DNA of 64,000 bases from Spirochaeta sp. UBA5339. GTDB lineage: Bacteria; Spirochaetota; Spirochaetia; DSM-2461. This document shows positions 51,279 through 59,872 of the stretch, one piece after another. The notes below the pieces were generated by a model. It ran no database searches and had not been told where the DNA came from. It saw nothing but the letters and a program-made list of their open reading frames with translations. Location: the NCBI GenBank assembly GCA_002408085.1, contig DHQL01000018.1, forward strand, positions 345,535-409,534, given 5' to 3'. Numbering within the stretch: position 1 is the stretch's first letter; every line of letters starts with the position of its first letter. The translations under genes were made by a program, and so were the position numbers.

Positions 51279-53075
51279 ATGTCTTCAAAGCAAAAATTCA
51301 TCCTAAGCCGGTTCACACCCTATATGGGGAAGAAGAAGGTCCTTATGCCGCTGGCTCTGTTTTTGTCGGGCATTTCAGCAGCCCTGAATATCCTGCCCTA
51401 TGTCTTTGTGTGGATCATTATCCGGCAGATTCTGGGTTCAGCAGGATCCCTTACACTGGCAGACATCAGGGTCTACGCCTGGGGCGCCTTTGCCGCGGCC
51501 TTTGGCGGAGTTCTTTTCTACTTCTGCGCCCTTATGTCCTCCCATCTGGCGGCCTTCCGTGTGGAGGTGGGACTCCAGAAGGCGGGAATGGAAAAAATAC
51601 GCTCAATGCCATTGGGCTACTTCGACAACCAGGCCAGCGGTAAGATCAGAAAGATCATCAACGATGGTGCCGGAACCACCCACTCCTTCCTGGCCCATCA
51701 GATGCCCGATATAGCCGGGAGTATTGTCTCTCCCCTGATCCTCCTCTTCCTTACGTTTTTTGTGGACTGGAGAATGGGTATAGCCTCTCTTATTCCCATT
51801 GTTATCGGTTTCTCAACCATGGGATTTATGATGAACGAGCAGGGCATGAATTTCCAGAAAAAATATTTAAACTCAATGGAGGAGATGAGCTCTGAGTCGG
51901 TGGAGTATATACGGGGTATTCCCGTGGTAAAAACCTTCGGTCAAACCGTGTACAGCTTCACCCGCTTCCATGACAGCATACTCCGGTACAAGGAGATGGT
52001 CCTGGCCTACACCCTGCTCTGGAGAAAGCCCATGTCCTTCTACACGGTGGTTATGGAATCCGCCGCATTCTTCCTGACGCCCCTGGCAGTTCTTATGATT
52101 GGCCGCTCGGGCGGCGCTGCCGCCATACTGGCGGACTTTATCTTCTATCTCCTTATAGCGCCGATATTTGCCCAGGTTCTGATGAGATCCATGTACTTTC
52201 GGCAGAATTCCATGATTGCCTCTCAGGCCCTGGACAGAATAGAGAGTCTCACAGACTACCCCCGAATGAAGTACAGCGATATACCTGCGGACAATCCCGC
52301 AGACAGTCTTGAGTTTAAAGATGTCCGTTTCTCCTATGACGGTGCGAACAAAGCCGCCGCCGACGGCGTCAGTTTCAGGGTCAATGAGGGTGAAACCGTG
52401 GCCCTTGTGGGAGCTTCGGGAGGAGGGAAAACCACCCTGGCCAGACTGGCTGCCCGGTTCTGGGATACCGATGAGGGAGAGGTCCTTATTGGCGGTATCA
52501 ATGTTAAAGAGATACCCAAAGACGAGCTTATGGACAGGATCTCTTTTGTATTCCAGAGCACGAAACTCTTCAAGGGGACCCTCAGGGAAAACATCCTCTT
52601 CGGCAAAGAGGGTGTGACCCCGGAAGAGATAGAAAGAGCTCTGGTACTCTCCCGGTCAAAGGAGATTATAGACGGCCTGAAAGACGGACTGGACACGGTT
52701 ATTGGTTCCAGAGGGACCTACCTGTCCGGCGGAGAGCAGCAGAGAATAGCTCTGGCACGGGCTCTTGTGAAAGACGCTCCTGTGATCCTTCTGGATGAAG
52801 CCACAGCCTTCGCGGACCCCGAAAACGAGCACCTGATTCAGGAGGCCCTGAGAGAACTCAGCCGGGGTAAAACCACCCTTATGATCGCCCACCGGCTCAC
52901 CACAGTTCAGAATGCTGACCGTATTCTGGTGGTGAATAACGGAAAGATTGCCGAATCGGGAACCCATGATGCACTGCTTGCCCAGAGAGGCCTGTACAGC
53001 GGAATGTGGGATGAGTATCAGAAATCCATTGCCTGGAAGGTCGCGGCCAGAGAGACCGTGACATTAGGAGAGTAA
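51279..53075 (+). CDS. ABC half-transporter, YbtP/IrtA-like
   Basis: A 598-residue fused membrane-ATPase protein. Six membrane segments lie in residues 20-300, then Walker A GASGGGKTTLAR, signature LSGGEQQRIALARAL, Walker B VILLDEATAFAD and H-loop IAHRLTTV. Exporter-fold pairs of this kind (YbtP/YbtQ, IrtA/IrtB) import ferric siderophores in some bacteria and export in others; the AraC neighbour favours a siderophore link. The ATG at 51279 follows AGGAGG. The partner gene starts 1 base after its stop. Confidence 0.92.
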   Translation: MSSKQKFILSRFTPYMGKKKVLMPLALFLSGISAALNILPYVFVWIIIRQILGSAGSLTLADIRVYAWGAFAAAFGGVLFYFCALMSSHLAAFRVEVGLQKAGMEKIRSMPLGYFDNQASGKIRKIINDGAGTTHSFLAHQMPDIAGSIVSPLILLFLTFFVDWRMGIASLIPIVIGFSTMGFMMNEQGMNFQKKYLNSMEEMSSESVEYIRGIPVVKTFGQTVYSFTRFHDSILRYKEMVLAYTLLWRKPMSFYTVVMESAAFFLTPLAVLMIGRSGGAAAILADFIFYLLIAPIFAQVLMRSMYFRQNSMIASQALDRIESLTDYPRMKYSDIPADNPADSLEFKDVRFSYDGANKAAADGVSFRVNEGETVALVGASGGGKTTLARLAARFWDTDEGEVLIGGINVKEIPKDELMDRISFVFQSTKLFKGTLRENILFGKEGVTPEEIERALVLSRSKEIIDGLKDGLDTVIGSRGTYLSGGEQQRIALARALVKDAPVILLDEATAFADPENEHLIQEALRELSRGKTTLMIAHRLTTVQNADRILVVNNGKIAESGTHDALLAQRGLYSGMWDEYQKSIAWKVAARETVTLGE

Positions 53076-53076
53076 A

Positions 53077-54810
53077 ATGATCAAGTTTTTTCAAAATCTT
53101 TATGCCATGTCCGAAAAAGGGGCCAAAGACTTCCTTATGTCCATCTTCCTGACCTCCCTTCTCTATCTCAGTTTTATGCTGCCCGTAATTCTGGGATTCA
53201 GTTTCATTGACCAGTATCTTGTCCCCCTGCTGACGGGAGGAACCATGCCGGACCCCGCGATTCTCCCCTACCTGCTGATGTCCCTGGTCTTCTTCATCGT
53301 CATGTTTGTCTTTGCCTATATTCAGTATGACTCAACCTATACACGGATCTATGGTGAGAGTTCCAGGCGGCGAATCAGTCTTGCCGAAACCCTTCGCAAA
53401 CTGCCCCTGGCCTTCTTCGGCAAGAAGGATATCGCGGATCTTAGTTCCACGATAATGGAGGACGCCACCCAGATTGAACAGCTCTTCTCCCATACAGTAC
53501 CCCAGCTCTATGCTTCTATCATTAACGTGCTGATCATCACGGTGATGCTCTTCTTCTACAACTGGAAGATGGCCCTGGCGGTATTCTGGGTACTCCCCGC
53601 TGCGGCCCTGGTGTTTTTTCTGTCCTCGGCCTTTCAGGCAAGGGAGCATAAGAAGCTCTACCGGGTCAAGCGGGATATTTCTGACAATATTCAGGAGGAG
53701 CTGGACCTTGTTCACGAGATCAAAGCCTACAACAGGGAGGAGTATTTCGCATCCCGCCTGAACAGTGCTCTCGACAGTTTTGAAAAGAAGATGATCAAGG
53801 GAGAACTCCTTCTGGGAGCCTTTATCAATATGTCCTATGTAGTCCTGAAACTGGGGCTCCCCACTGTTATAATCGCCGGAGCCTATCTTCTCAGCGCGGG
53901 AAAGCTCAGTGTATTCTCCTACATTGCCTTTCTGGTGATCACCTCAAGAATCTATGTGCCCGTTATGTCCGCCTTTGACAACTTCGCCGCCCTGATTTAT
54001 CTCAATGTCCGTATCCGCCGCATGAGGGAGATGGATAATATGCCCCGTCAGGAGGGAAGCAGGGAGTTTTCCCCCGAAAACTTTGATATTGAGTTTTCAG
54101 ATGTGAACTTCTCCTACCTGGAAGATGTTCAAACCCTCCACAACGTCAGCTTTACAGCCAGACAGGGTGAGGTAACCGCTCTGGTCGGGCCTTCAGGAGG
54201 AGGAAAGAGCACGGTTGCCAGACTATCTGCCCGATTCTGGGACATTGACTCGGGAAAGATAACCCTGGGAGGAGAGGATATTTCCAGGATAGACCCGGAA
54301 ACCCTGCTCCAGTACTACTCTGTGGTCTTCCAGGATGTAACCCTCTTCAACACCACCATAATGGAAAATATCCGTCTGGGTCGAAAGGATGCCACAGACG
54401 AAGAGGTACTCGAGGCGGCCCGGATGGCCTGTTGCGATAACTTTGTTCAGAGCCTGCCTCTGGGTTACGAGACCATGATCGGAGAGAACGGAGAGAAACT
54501 CTCAGGCGGTGAGAGGCAGAGGATTTCCATAGCCCGGGCCATGCTGAAAAATGCTCCCATTATCCTGCTGGATGAAGCTACCGCCTCCCTGGATGCTGAG
54601 AACGAGAGCCTGATACAGAAGGCCCTGAGCGAACTGATCAGGGAGAAAACCGTACTTATTATTGCCCACAGAATGAGAACCGTGTCCGGGGCGGATAAGA
54701 TCGTGGTCCTCAAGGAGGGCCGGATTGCCGAAACGGGGGCCCCCGATGAACTGCAGAAGCAGAACGGTATATTCGCTGCCATGGTGAGGGCCCAGTTCAT
54801 GAGCCCCTAA
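53077..54810 (+). CDS. ABC half-transporter, YbtQ/IrtB-like
   Basis: A 577-residue partner of the preceding protein: six membrane segments (about 20-300), Walker A GPSGGGKSTVAR, signature LSGGERQRISIARAM, Walker B IILLDEATASLD and H-loop IAHRMRTV. AGGAG precedes the ATG and overlaps the end of the upstream gene, so the two are co-translated and probably form a heterodimer in the inner membrane. Direction and substrate are not shown by sequence. Confidence 0.92.
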   Translation: MIKFFQNLYAMSEKGAKDFLMSIFLTSLLYLSFMLPVILGFSFIDQYLVPLLTGGTMPDPAILPYLLMSLVFFIVMFVFAYIQYDSTYTRIYGESSRRRISLAETLRKLPLAFFGKKDIADLSSTIMEDATQIEQLFSHTVPQLYASIINVLIITVMLFFYNWKMALAVFWVLPAAALVFFLSSAFQAREHKKLYRVKRDISDNIQEELDLVHEIKAYNREEYFASRLNSALDSFEKKMIKGELLLGAFINMSYVVLKLGLPTVIIAGAYLLSAGKLSVFSYIAFLVITSRIYVPVMSAFDNFAALIYLNVRIRRMREMDNMPRQEGSREFSPENFDIEFSDVNFSYLEDVQTLHNVSFTARQGEVTALVGPSGGGKSTVARLSARFWDIDSGKITLGGEDISRIDPETLLQYYSVVFQDVTLFNTTIMENIRLGRKDATDEEVLEAARMACCDNFVQSLPLGYETMIGENGEKLSGGERQRISIARAMLKNAPIILLDEATASLDAENESLIQKALSELIREKTVLIIAHRMRTVSGADKIVVLKEGRIAETGAPDELQKQNGIFAAMVRAQFMSP

Positions 54811-55090
54811 ACACTGAAGGCCGGACAGATGTATCTCCCCTCGATTATGAATGGGAAGTAGCAGATAACTGGGTTCAGCAGCCGGCTTTTTCAGAGTTTT
54901 GTCCACATTCAGAGCTCCTGTTCCAGAAGCAGGAAGCTCAATGGTCTCTGTCCCACTGAGGGAGTGATTTGGAAACAAATCTTCAATAGACCGCTTTACA
55001 GGACAGTCAGAAAATCAGTAAGAACTAGACAGGATTTCCCTGAACTTTTGTACTATCATTTATTCCACATTAAGACCCAAGGAGAAATTG
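54811..55090. other. 280-bp intergenic region without a recognised gene
   Basis: It lies between the second ABC half-transporter and the DUF2721 gene. A minus-strand open frame begins at 54978 but runs antisense into the ABC gene and resembles no family I know. The last 12 bases hold AAGGAG for the next gene. No clear hairpin terminator is seen. Confidence 0.4.
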
Positions 55091-55474
55091 ATGGAAATGA
55101 CCCTCACAACCCCGGCCCTGCTCTTCCCGGCCATATCACTGCTGCTTCTGGCCTATACCAACCGCTACCTGACCATTGCCGGCCTGATCCGGGACCTCTG
55201 TGACCGCTACCGCAATGACAAGTATGTGACCGGACAGATTGAAAATCTCCGCAGGCGGATCTACCTGATTCGGAATATGCAGATTCTCGGTGTCACTGCC
55301 TTCTTCCTCTGTGTGGTATCCATGCTCTTTCTCTTCTTCTCCCTCACCCTCTTCGGTGAGATCAGCTTCGCCGCCAGCCTGATCTGTCTGCTCTTCTCTC
55401 TGGCCCTCTCTCTCCGGGAGATCAGTATCTCTGTGGGAGCTCTGGACCTGCAGCTTCACAGCTGTGAAGATTAA
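55091..55474 (+). CDS. DUF2721 small membrane protein
   Basis: A 127-residue protein with an N-terminal membrane segment (LLFPAISLLLLAYTNRYL), a charged helix (LIRDLCDRYRNDKY then QIENLRRRIYLIRNMQILG) and two C-terminal membrane segments. This matches DUF2721, a family of unknown function. The ATG at 55091 follows AAGGAG. It stands alone between the siderophore ABC pair and a nucleoside-hydrolase-like gene. Confidence 0.82.
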   Translation: MEMTLTTPALLFPAISLLLLAYTNRYLTIAGLIRDLCDRYRNDKYVTGQIENLRRRIYLIRNMQILGVTAFFLCVVSMLFLFFSLTLFGEISFAASLICLLFSLALSLREISISVGALDLQLHSCED

Positions 55475-55547
55475 AGAAGAAACATCAGAAAGCTTTCTTT
55501 TCCAATCGTTAGAATCTCCGAATATTTTCCTTTAGCCTTGTTTTCGC

Positions 55548-55576
55548 TTGACTCTTCCCATCTCCGGCAATAATAT
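55548..55576 (+). promoter_or_regulatory. Putative sigma-70 promoter of the DUF1593 gene
   Basis: TTGACT (55548-55553) and TAATAT (55571-55576) are separated by exactly 17 bp. GGAGAAAG precedes the ATG at 55610, giving a leader of about 27 bases. Confidence 0.55.
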
Positions 55577-55609
55577 CAATAGTTATCGAAATACCCCCCC
55601 GGAGAAAGA

Positions 55610-56962
55610 ATGAACAAACACAGAGTCTTTGTACTGACAGATATCGAGAATGAGCCCGATGATGCCATGTCCATGGTCCGCTTTCTGACCTATGCCAATC
55701 ACTTTGATATTGAGGGTCTTGTGGCCACGACCTCAATTCACCTGCAGGATAGAACCGCAGCCTGGAGAATCCGGGATATTGTCGGAGCCTATACCGAGGT
55801 CAGGGACAACCTTGAAAAACATGAAGCCGGATATCCCGAGGGAGATGCTCTTATGGCCCTTGTAAAGGAAGGGCTTCCCCTGTACGGGATGGAAGGTGTG
55901 GGAGAAGGGAAGGACTCTGAAGGATCGGAACTGCTGATCAGGGCCCTGAACAGGGAGGACGAGCGTCCCCTGTGGGTTCTTGTATGGGGCGGTCCCAGCG
56001 TACTGGCCCAGGCCCTCTGGAAGATCCGGAATGAGAGAAGTCCCGAAGAACTTGAATCCGCCGTTAAAAAGCTCCGGGTCTACACGATCTCCGACCAGGA
56101 CGACTCGGCTCCCTGGATGAGAAAGACCTTCCCGGAGCTCTTCTATATTGCCAGTCCCGGATTTCATGCGGGAGGCGCCTACCATATGGCAACATGGAGC
56201 GGCATAAGCGGAGACAGGTTCCATGGACGCTTTCCCGGGGCGGACTTCAGTATCGTGGACAACCCCTGGCTGGCAGAGCATATCCAGTCCAAGGGTCCCT
56301 TAGGGAAACAGTATCCCTCATCCAAATTTCTGATGGAGGGGGACACACCCACATTCCTCTACCTGATCAATAACGGACTGGGTGACTCGGAGCACCCTGA
56401 GTGGGGCAGCTGGGGCGGCCGCTACGAATACTACCTGCCCCCAACAAAAAAATGGTTTTCTGAGCCCGAAACAAGGGCCTTCTACAGCGATGCGGAAGAT
56501 GAGGTGATGGGTGTGGACGGCCAGTGGTACACCACAAACAAGACAACAATCTGGCGGTGGAGGGAAGCCTTTCAGAATGACTTTGCCGCACGCATGGACT
56601 GGACCGTTAAATCTGTGGAAGAGGCCAACCATCCGCCGGTTCCCGTGCTGGATCATCCAGCCCATCTTGAAGCCCGCCCGGGTGAGACAGTTGAACTGAG
56701 TGCCGCCGGCTCCTGGGACCCCGACGGGGATGACCTCTCTTTCAAGTGGTTCTACTACGGCGAGGCGGGAACATTTTCCGTATCCAAGGCCCTTACAGGG
56801 AATCCCATAGAGATTGAAGACTCTGACAAGGCAAAAGCCAGGTTCACTGTGCCCACAGAAAGAGTATTCCGCAATGGAACAATTCATATCATTCTTGCTG
56901 TTACAGACAAGGGACAACCTCCCCTGACCAGATATAAAAGAGTCATAATCAGAGTGGAATAA
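55610..56962 (+). CDS. DUF1593 nucleoside hydrolase-like protein with C-terminal Ig-like domain
   Basis: A 450-residue protein. Residues 1-310 form a DUF1593 domain with the nucleoside-hydrolase-type calcium motif LTDIENEPDDAMS at 9-21, VLVWGGPSVLAQAL and YTISDQDDSAPWMR. Residues 340-450 form an Ig/PKD-like domain (LSAAGSWDPDGDDLSFKWFYYG), as in Sde182-type proteins. Those relatives are often secreted and linked to polysaccharide use, but no signal peptide is seen here and the first domain begins at residue 3, so it may be cytoplasmic. Substrate unknown. Confidence 0.85.
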   Translation: MNKHRVFVLTDIENEPDDAMSMVRFLTYANHFDIEGLVATTSIHLQDRTAAWRIRDIVGAYTEVRDNLEKHEAGYPEGDALMALVKEGLPLYGMEGVGEGKDSEGSELLIRALNREDERPLWVLVWGGPSVLAQALWKIRNERSPEELESAVKKLRVYTISDQDDSAPWMRKTFPELFYIASPGFHAGGAYHMATWSGISGDRFHGRFPGADFSIVDNPWLAEHIQSKGPLGKQYPSSKFLMEGDTPTFLYLINNGLGDSEHPEWGSWGGRYEYYLPPTKKWFSEPETRAFYSDAEDEVMGVDGQWYTTNKTTIWRWREAFQNDFAARMDWTVKSVEEANHPPVPVLDHPAHLEARPGETVELSAAGSWDPDGDDLSFKWFYYGEAGTFSVSKALTGNPIEIEDSDKAKARFTVPTERVFRNGTIHIILAVTDKGQPPLTRYKRVIIRVE

Positions 56963-56977
56963 AAGGGGGGGGGAAGG

Positions 56978-57022
56978 TTGCCGGCCTGCCTGTAGTACAA
57001 TTTTATTACTGCAAGCCGGCAA
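56978..57022. terminator. Stem-loop between convergent DUF1593 and binding-protein genes
   Basis: TTGCCGGC (56978-56985) and GCCGGCAA (57015-57022) pair perfectly; GTAGTA and TACTGC in the loop extend the fold. It sits midway between two convergent stops. A run of nine G (56965-56973) precedes it. Confidence 0.55.
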
Positions 57023-57057
57023 TCCTGATCAGTCTGGACCAGGACTTGGATTTTGCT

Positions 57058-58113
57058 CTAGTTCAGTGCGGCTTCCAGATCCTGCAGCATATATCCGAAG
57101 GCTCTGATACCACCCTCAGCGGTATACCAGATACCGGGATTTCCCAGATACACAAGATTTCCGTTCTGATACACTGATGTAGAACGAACCAGCTCATTCT
57201 CCATAATATCCCTGGCCGGTTTTACACCGTTGGTTCCAATGGCGGCATCCCTGTCCAGAATGAATACATAGTCGGGGTCCCTGTCCACAAGGAACTCAAA
57301 GGAGACTTCATTTCCGTGAGAGGGAGCATTGGATGCGGTCGACTGACTGGCGGGTGCTCCCCCTTCGGGACGGGAGCCTCCTTCGGAACGGGAACCACTA
57401 CGCCGGGCAGCCATGGAACTGGCCATCTCCACACCCACATTGGTAAATCCGATCTCATTACCAATGATCGAGCATCTGCCGTTATCTCCAAGAACATTGA
57501 ATCCACCCATGGTACACATACCGATAATGGCAGTTTTGCCTGCAGCCAGCTCCCTAAGCTCCCCAATCTGTTTTTCATAGTGAGCCATCATATCGGCAGC
57601 CTCGGCTTCCATACTGAAAATTGAAGCGATGGTGGCAGCATTCTTTTTTACCGTTTCATAGAGACCGGCTTCAGTAGCTGTTTCAAGAAAAACAACGGGC
57701 GCGATTTCACTTAAGGCATCGTAGGAAGGGGCTAAACGTCCGCCGATGAAAATAACATCGGGATTGGATCTCATAACCGCTTCCAGATCAGCCTCTTTAA
57801 CGGTTCCCAGCTTTGCAAGACTGGAATCATCAGAGTATTTTCTCAGGTAATCAATACTTGTAGAGGCCGTTCCGACAACCCGGTCTCCCATGCCCAGAGC
57901 ATCAATAATATCCAGTGAAGCCATATCGAGAATGGCAACCCGCCGAGGATTTTTGGGAATAGTCAGAGAGATCACCTCTCTGGCCCCGTTATAGCTTTCG
58001 ATGCTAATTGTTTCGCCTGCTGCCGGGGGTGTGTCTGTCTGACCAGAACCAAAGGCGGGTATTACTGCTGTAAGTGTCATAAGTGCCGTTAAAACTGTAT
58101 ATCTGATTCTCAT
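57058..58113 (-). CDS. Siderophore ABC transporter binding protein (YclQ/CeuE/FatB-like)
   Basis: A 351-residue periplasmic binding protein of the FecCD-system class. A signal peptide (to about residue 22, PAFGSG) lacks a lipobox Cys. PRRVAILDMASLDIIDALGMGDRVVG and GNEVSFEFLVDRDPDYVFILDRDAAIG are hallmarks of the catecholate/petrobactin-type branch. Between residues about 234 and 262 there is an unusual Ser/Gly/Glu/Pro-rich insert with a hexapeptide repeated in tandem (SRSEGG, SRPEGG). It is the last gene of a fur-permease-permease-ATPase-binding protein set. Confidence 0.92.
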   Translation of the reverse strand: MRIRYTVLTALMTLTAVIPAFGSGQTDTPPAAGETISIESYNGAREVISLTIPKNPRRVAILDMASLDIIDALGMGDRVVGTASTSIDYLRKYSDDSSLAKLGTVKEADLEAVMRSNPDVIFIGGRLAPSYDALSEIAPVVFLETATEAGLYETVKKNAATIASIFSMEAEAADMMAHYEKQIGELRELAAGKTAIIGMCTMGGFNVLGDNGRCSIIGNEIGFTNVGVEMASSMAARRSGSRSEGGSRPEGGAPASQSTASNAPSHGNEVSFEFLVDRDPDYVFILDRDAAIGTNGVKPARDIMENELVRSTSVYQNGNLVYLGNPGIWYTAEGGIRAFGYMLQDLEAALN

Positions 58114-58143
58114 ACTTGTTTACTCCTGTTTAGATAATTCTGT

Positions 58144-58896
58144 TTAATAATAAATTGAGAGAGGTTTGCCCTCGATCTCCATTATTTCAAAATCCACATT
58201 ATAGATTTCGTAGAGGTTCTCCTTGGTCATGACCTCATTTACCGTGCCGATCTTCTCTATCTTCCCTCCTACAAAAGCGCATATATAGTCCGAGTAAAAG
58301 GCCGCATAGTTGATTTCATGCAAAACCAGCACAACCGTTTTCCCCAGCTCATCACATAGTTTTCTTACCATCTTCATCATGTTGGAAGCATGGTATATAT
58401 CCAGATTGTTGGTTGGCTCATCAAGGAGGACATAATCAGTGTCCTGGGCTATGACCATGGCGATATAGGCCCGCTGCCGCTGTCCTCCCGAAAGTTCATC
58501 GATAAAGCAATGCTCCATCTCTTCAAGCTCCATATACTTTATGGAACGGTCGATGATGGCCTGATCCTCCTCATTCAGATGACTCCCTGAATAGGGGAAT
58601 CGTCCGAAGGCTACCAGCTCACGAACAGTCAGTCTCATCTGAATGGAATTCTGCTGGGTCAGTATGGCCAGGCGCTTGGAGAGCTCCCTGTCCTTCCACC
58701 GTGATATATCTTTTCCGTCAAAATCGATGATTCCCGCGTCCCTGGCGATAAGCCGGGAAATCATGCCCATGACAGTTGATTTCCCGGCGCCGTTGGGTCC
58801 GATAAGAGAGAGGATCTTCCCCTGTGGAATTTCAAAGTTTGCGGAATCTACAACCACATTCTCATCATATTTTTTCGTTAAGTTTCTTATTTTCAT
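58144..58896 (-). CDS. Siderophore ABC transporter ATPase (YclP/FatE-like)
   Basis: A 250-residue ATPase with Walker A GPNGAGKSTVMG, Q-loop LTQQNS, signature LSGGQRQRAYIAMVI, Walker B YVLLDEPTNNLD and H-loop VLHEINYA. This is the FecE/FepC class that energises ferric-siderophore uptake. It follows the second permease after 4 bases and precedes the binding-protein gene by 30. Confidence 0.94.
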   Translation of the reverse strand: MKIRNLTKKYDENVVVDSANFEIPQGKILSLIGPNGAGKSTVMGMISRLIARDAGIIDFDGKDISRWKDRELSKRLAILTQQNSIQMRLTVRELVAFGRFPYSGSHLNEEDQAIIDRSIKYMELEEMEHCFIDELSGGQRQRAYIAMVIAQDTDYVLLDEPTNNLDIYHASNMMKMVRKLCDELGKTVVLVLHEINYAAFYSDYICAFVGGKIEKIGTVNEVMTKENLYEIYNVDFEIMEIEGKPLSIYY

Positions 58897-58900
58897 GTTC

Positions 58901-59872
58901 TTACGCCTTCTTCTGAGTTAATAACAGATATAAAAAGTAGAGACCTCCGGCCACGGTGATAAACACACTGATGGGGATATTGTAGGCAAAGATCTGCTGA
59001 ACCATAATTTCACCGCCAATGAGCATCATCATTCCAAAGAGAGCAGATCCCATAATCAGATAGCTGTGCTTATAGGTTTTGAAAAACTTCCGGGACAGAT
59101 TGGCCGTAATCAATCCCATAAAGGCCAGTGGGCCGACCATAGCCGTGGCTATGGCAATATACAATGTTACTCCCAGAAGCAGACGCCGGATGCTGCGGTT
59201 GTAATCGACCCCGAGATTGATAGCCTGATCCTTTCCCAGAGCTATAATGTCCAGCAGGGCGATATCACGGCGCAGAAAGATCATTACCCCGGCAAGGAGG
59301 ACAACAGCAGCCCATATTATCTGAGAATTCATGTTACTGAAGCTGGCAACAAGGGTTGCCAGGAGGGCATCATAGTCATTGGGATCCATAACCCTTGTCA
59401 TAACACTCTGAAGGCTGCCGAAGAGAGAACTCATAACCGTTCCGATCAACAGGACATAGAGGATATTATGTTTGGTCTTCCGGAAAAGGAAATCATAGAT
59501 AAAGGTACCGATCAGGCCCATGAGCAGGATATCCACCCCAAAGGCAAGCCTGCGGTTCAGTACCAGTATGCTGCCGGTTCCGGCAAAAAAGACCACCGCC
59601 GTATGGAGCATGGTATAAAGAGCATCCATCCCCAGAAGACAGGGCGTAACAATGGTATTGTTTACCAGGGTCTGAAAAACGATGGCGGCACTGCCTATGG
59701 CAAAGGACACAATAAACATGGTGATAAGTTTCGGAGTCCTTATTCTCATGGAGTAATGAAAAAAACGGGTGTTTCCAAAGTCAACATTAATCAGCATGTA
59801 TGAAATGGCAGCTGCTGCAACCAGGATGGATAAAACTGCAATTTTCCGTCCCTGTTCTTTCTGAAGAATCAT
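58901..59872 (-). CDS. Siderophore ABC transporter permease (YclO-like)
   Basis: A 323-residue FecCD-family permease with about nine to ten membrane segments; the coupling-loop region LDIIALGKDQAINLGVDYN and the block GPLAFMGLITANLSRKFF are typical. It overlaps the first permease by 4 bases, forming a heterodimeric channel. Confidence 0.93.
   Translation of the reverse strand: MILQKEQGRKIAVLSILVAAAAISYMLINVDFGNTRFFHYSMRIRTPKLITMFIVSFAIGSAAIVFQTLVNNTIVTPCLLGMDALYTMLHTAVVFFAGTGSILVLNRRLAFGVDILLMGLIGTFIYDFLFRKTKHNILYVLLIGTVMSSLFGSLQSVMTRVMDPNDYDALLATLVASFSNMNSQIIWAAVVLLAGVMIFLRRDIALLDIIALGKDQAINLGVDYNRSIRRLLLGVTLYIAIATAMVGPLAFMGLITANLSRKFFKTYKHSYLIMGSALFGMMMLIGGEIMVQQIFAYNIPISVFITVAGGLYFLYLLLTQKKA

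Noticed and set aside
54502..54978. Minus-strand open frame starting in the gap after the second ABC half-transporter
   Set aside because: Most of it is antisense to the ABC ATPase domain, and the unique first part matches no known family and has no convincing start signal.
56965..56973. Run of nine G as a phase-variation tract
   Set aside because: It lies after the stop codon of the DUF1593 gene and outside any promoter, so slippage would not switch a gene.
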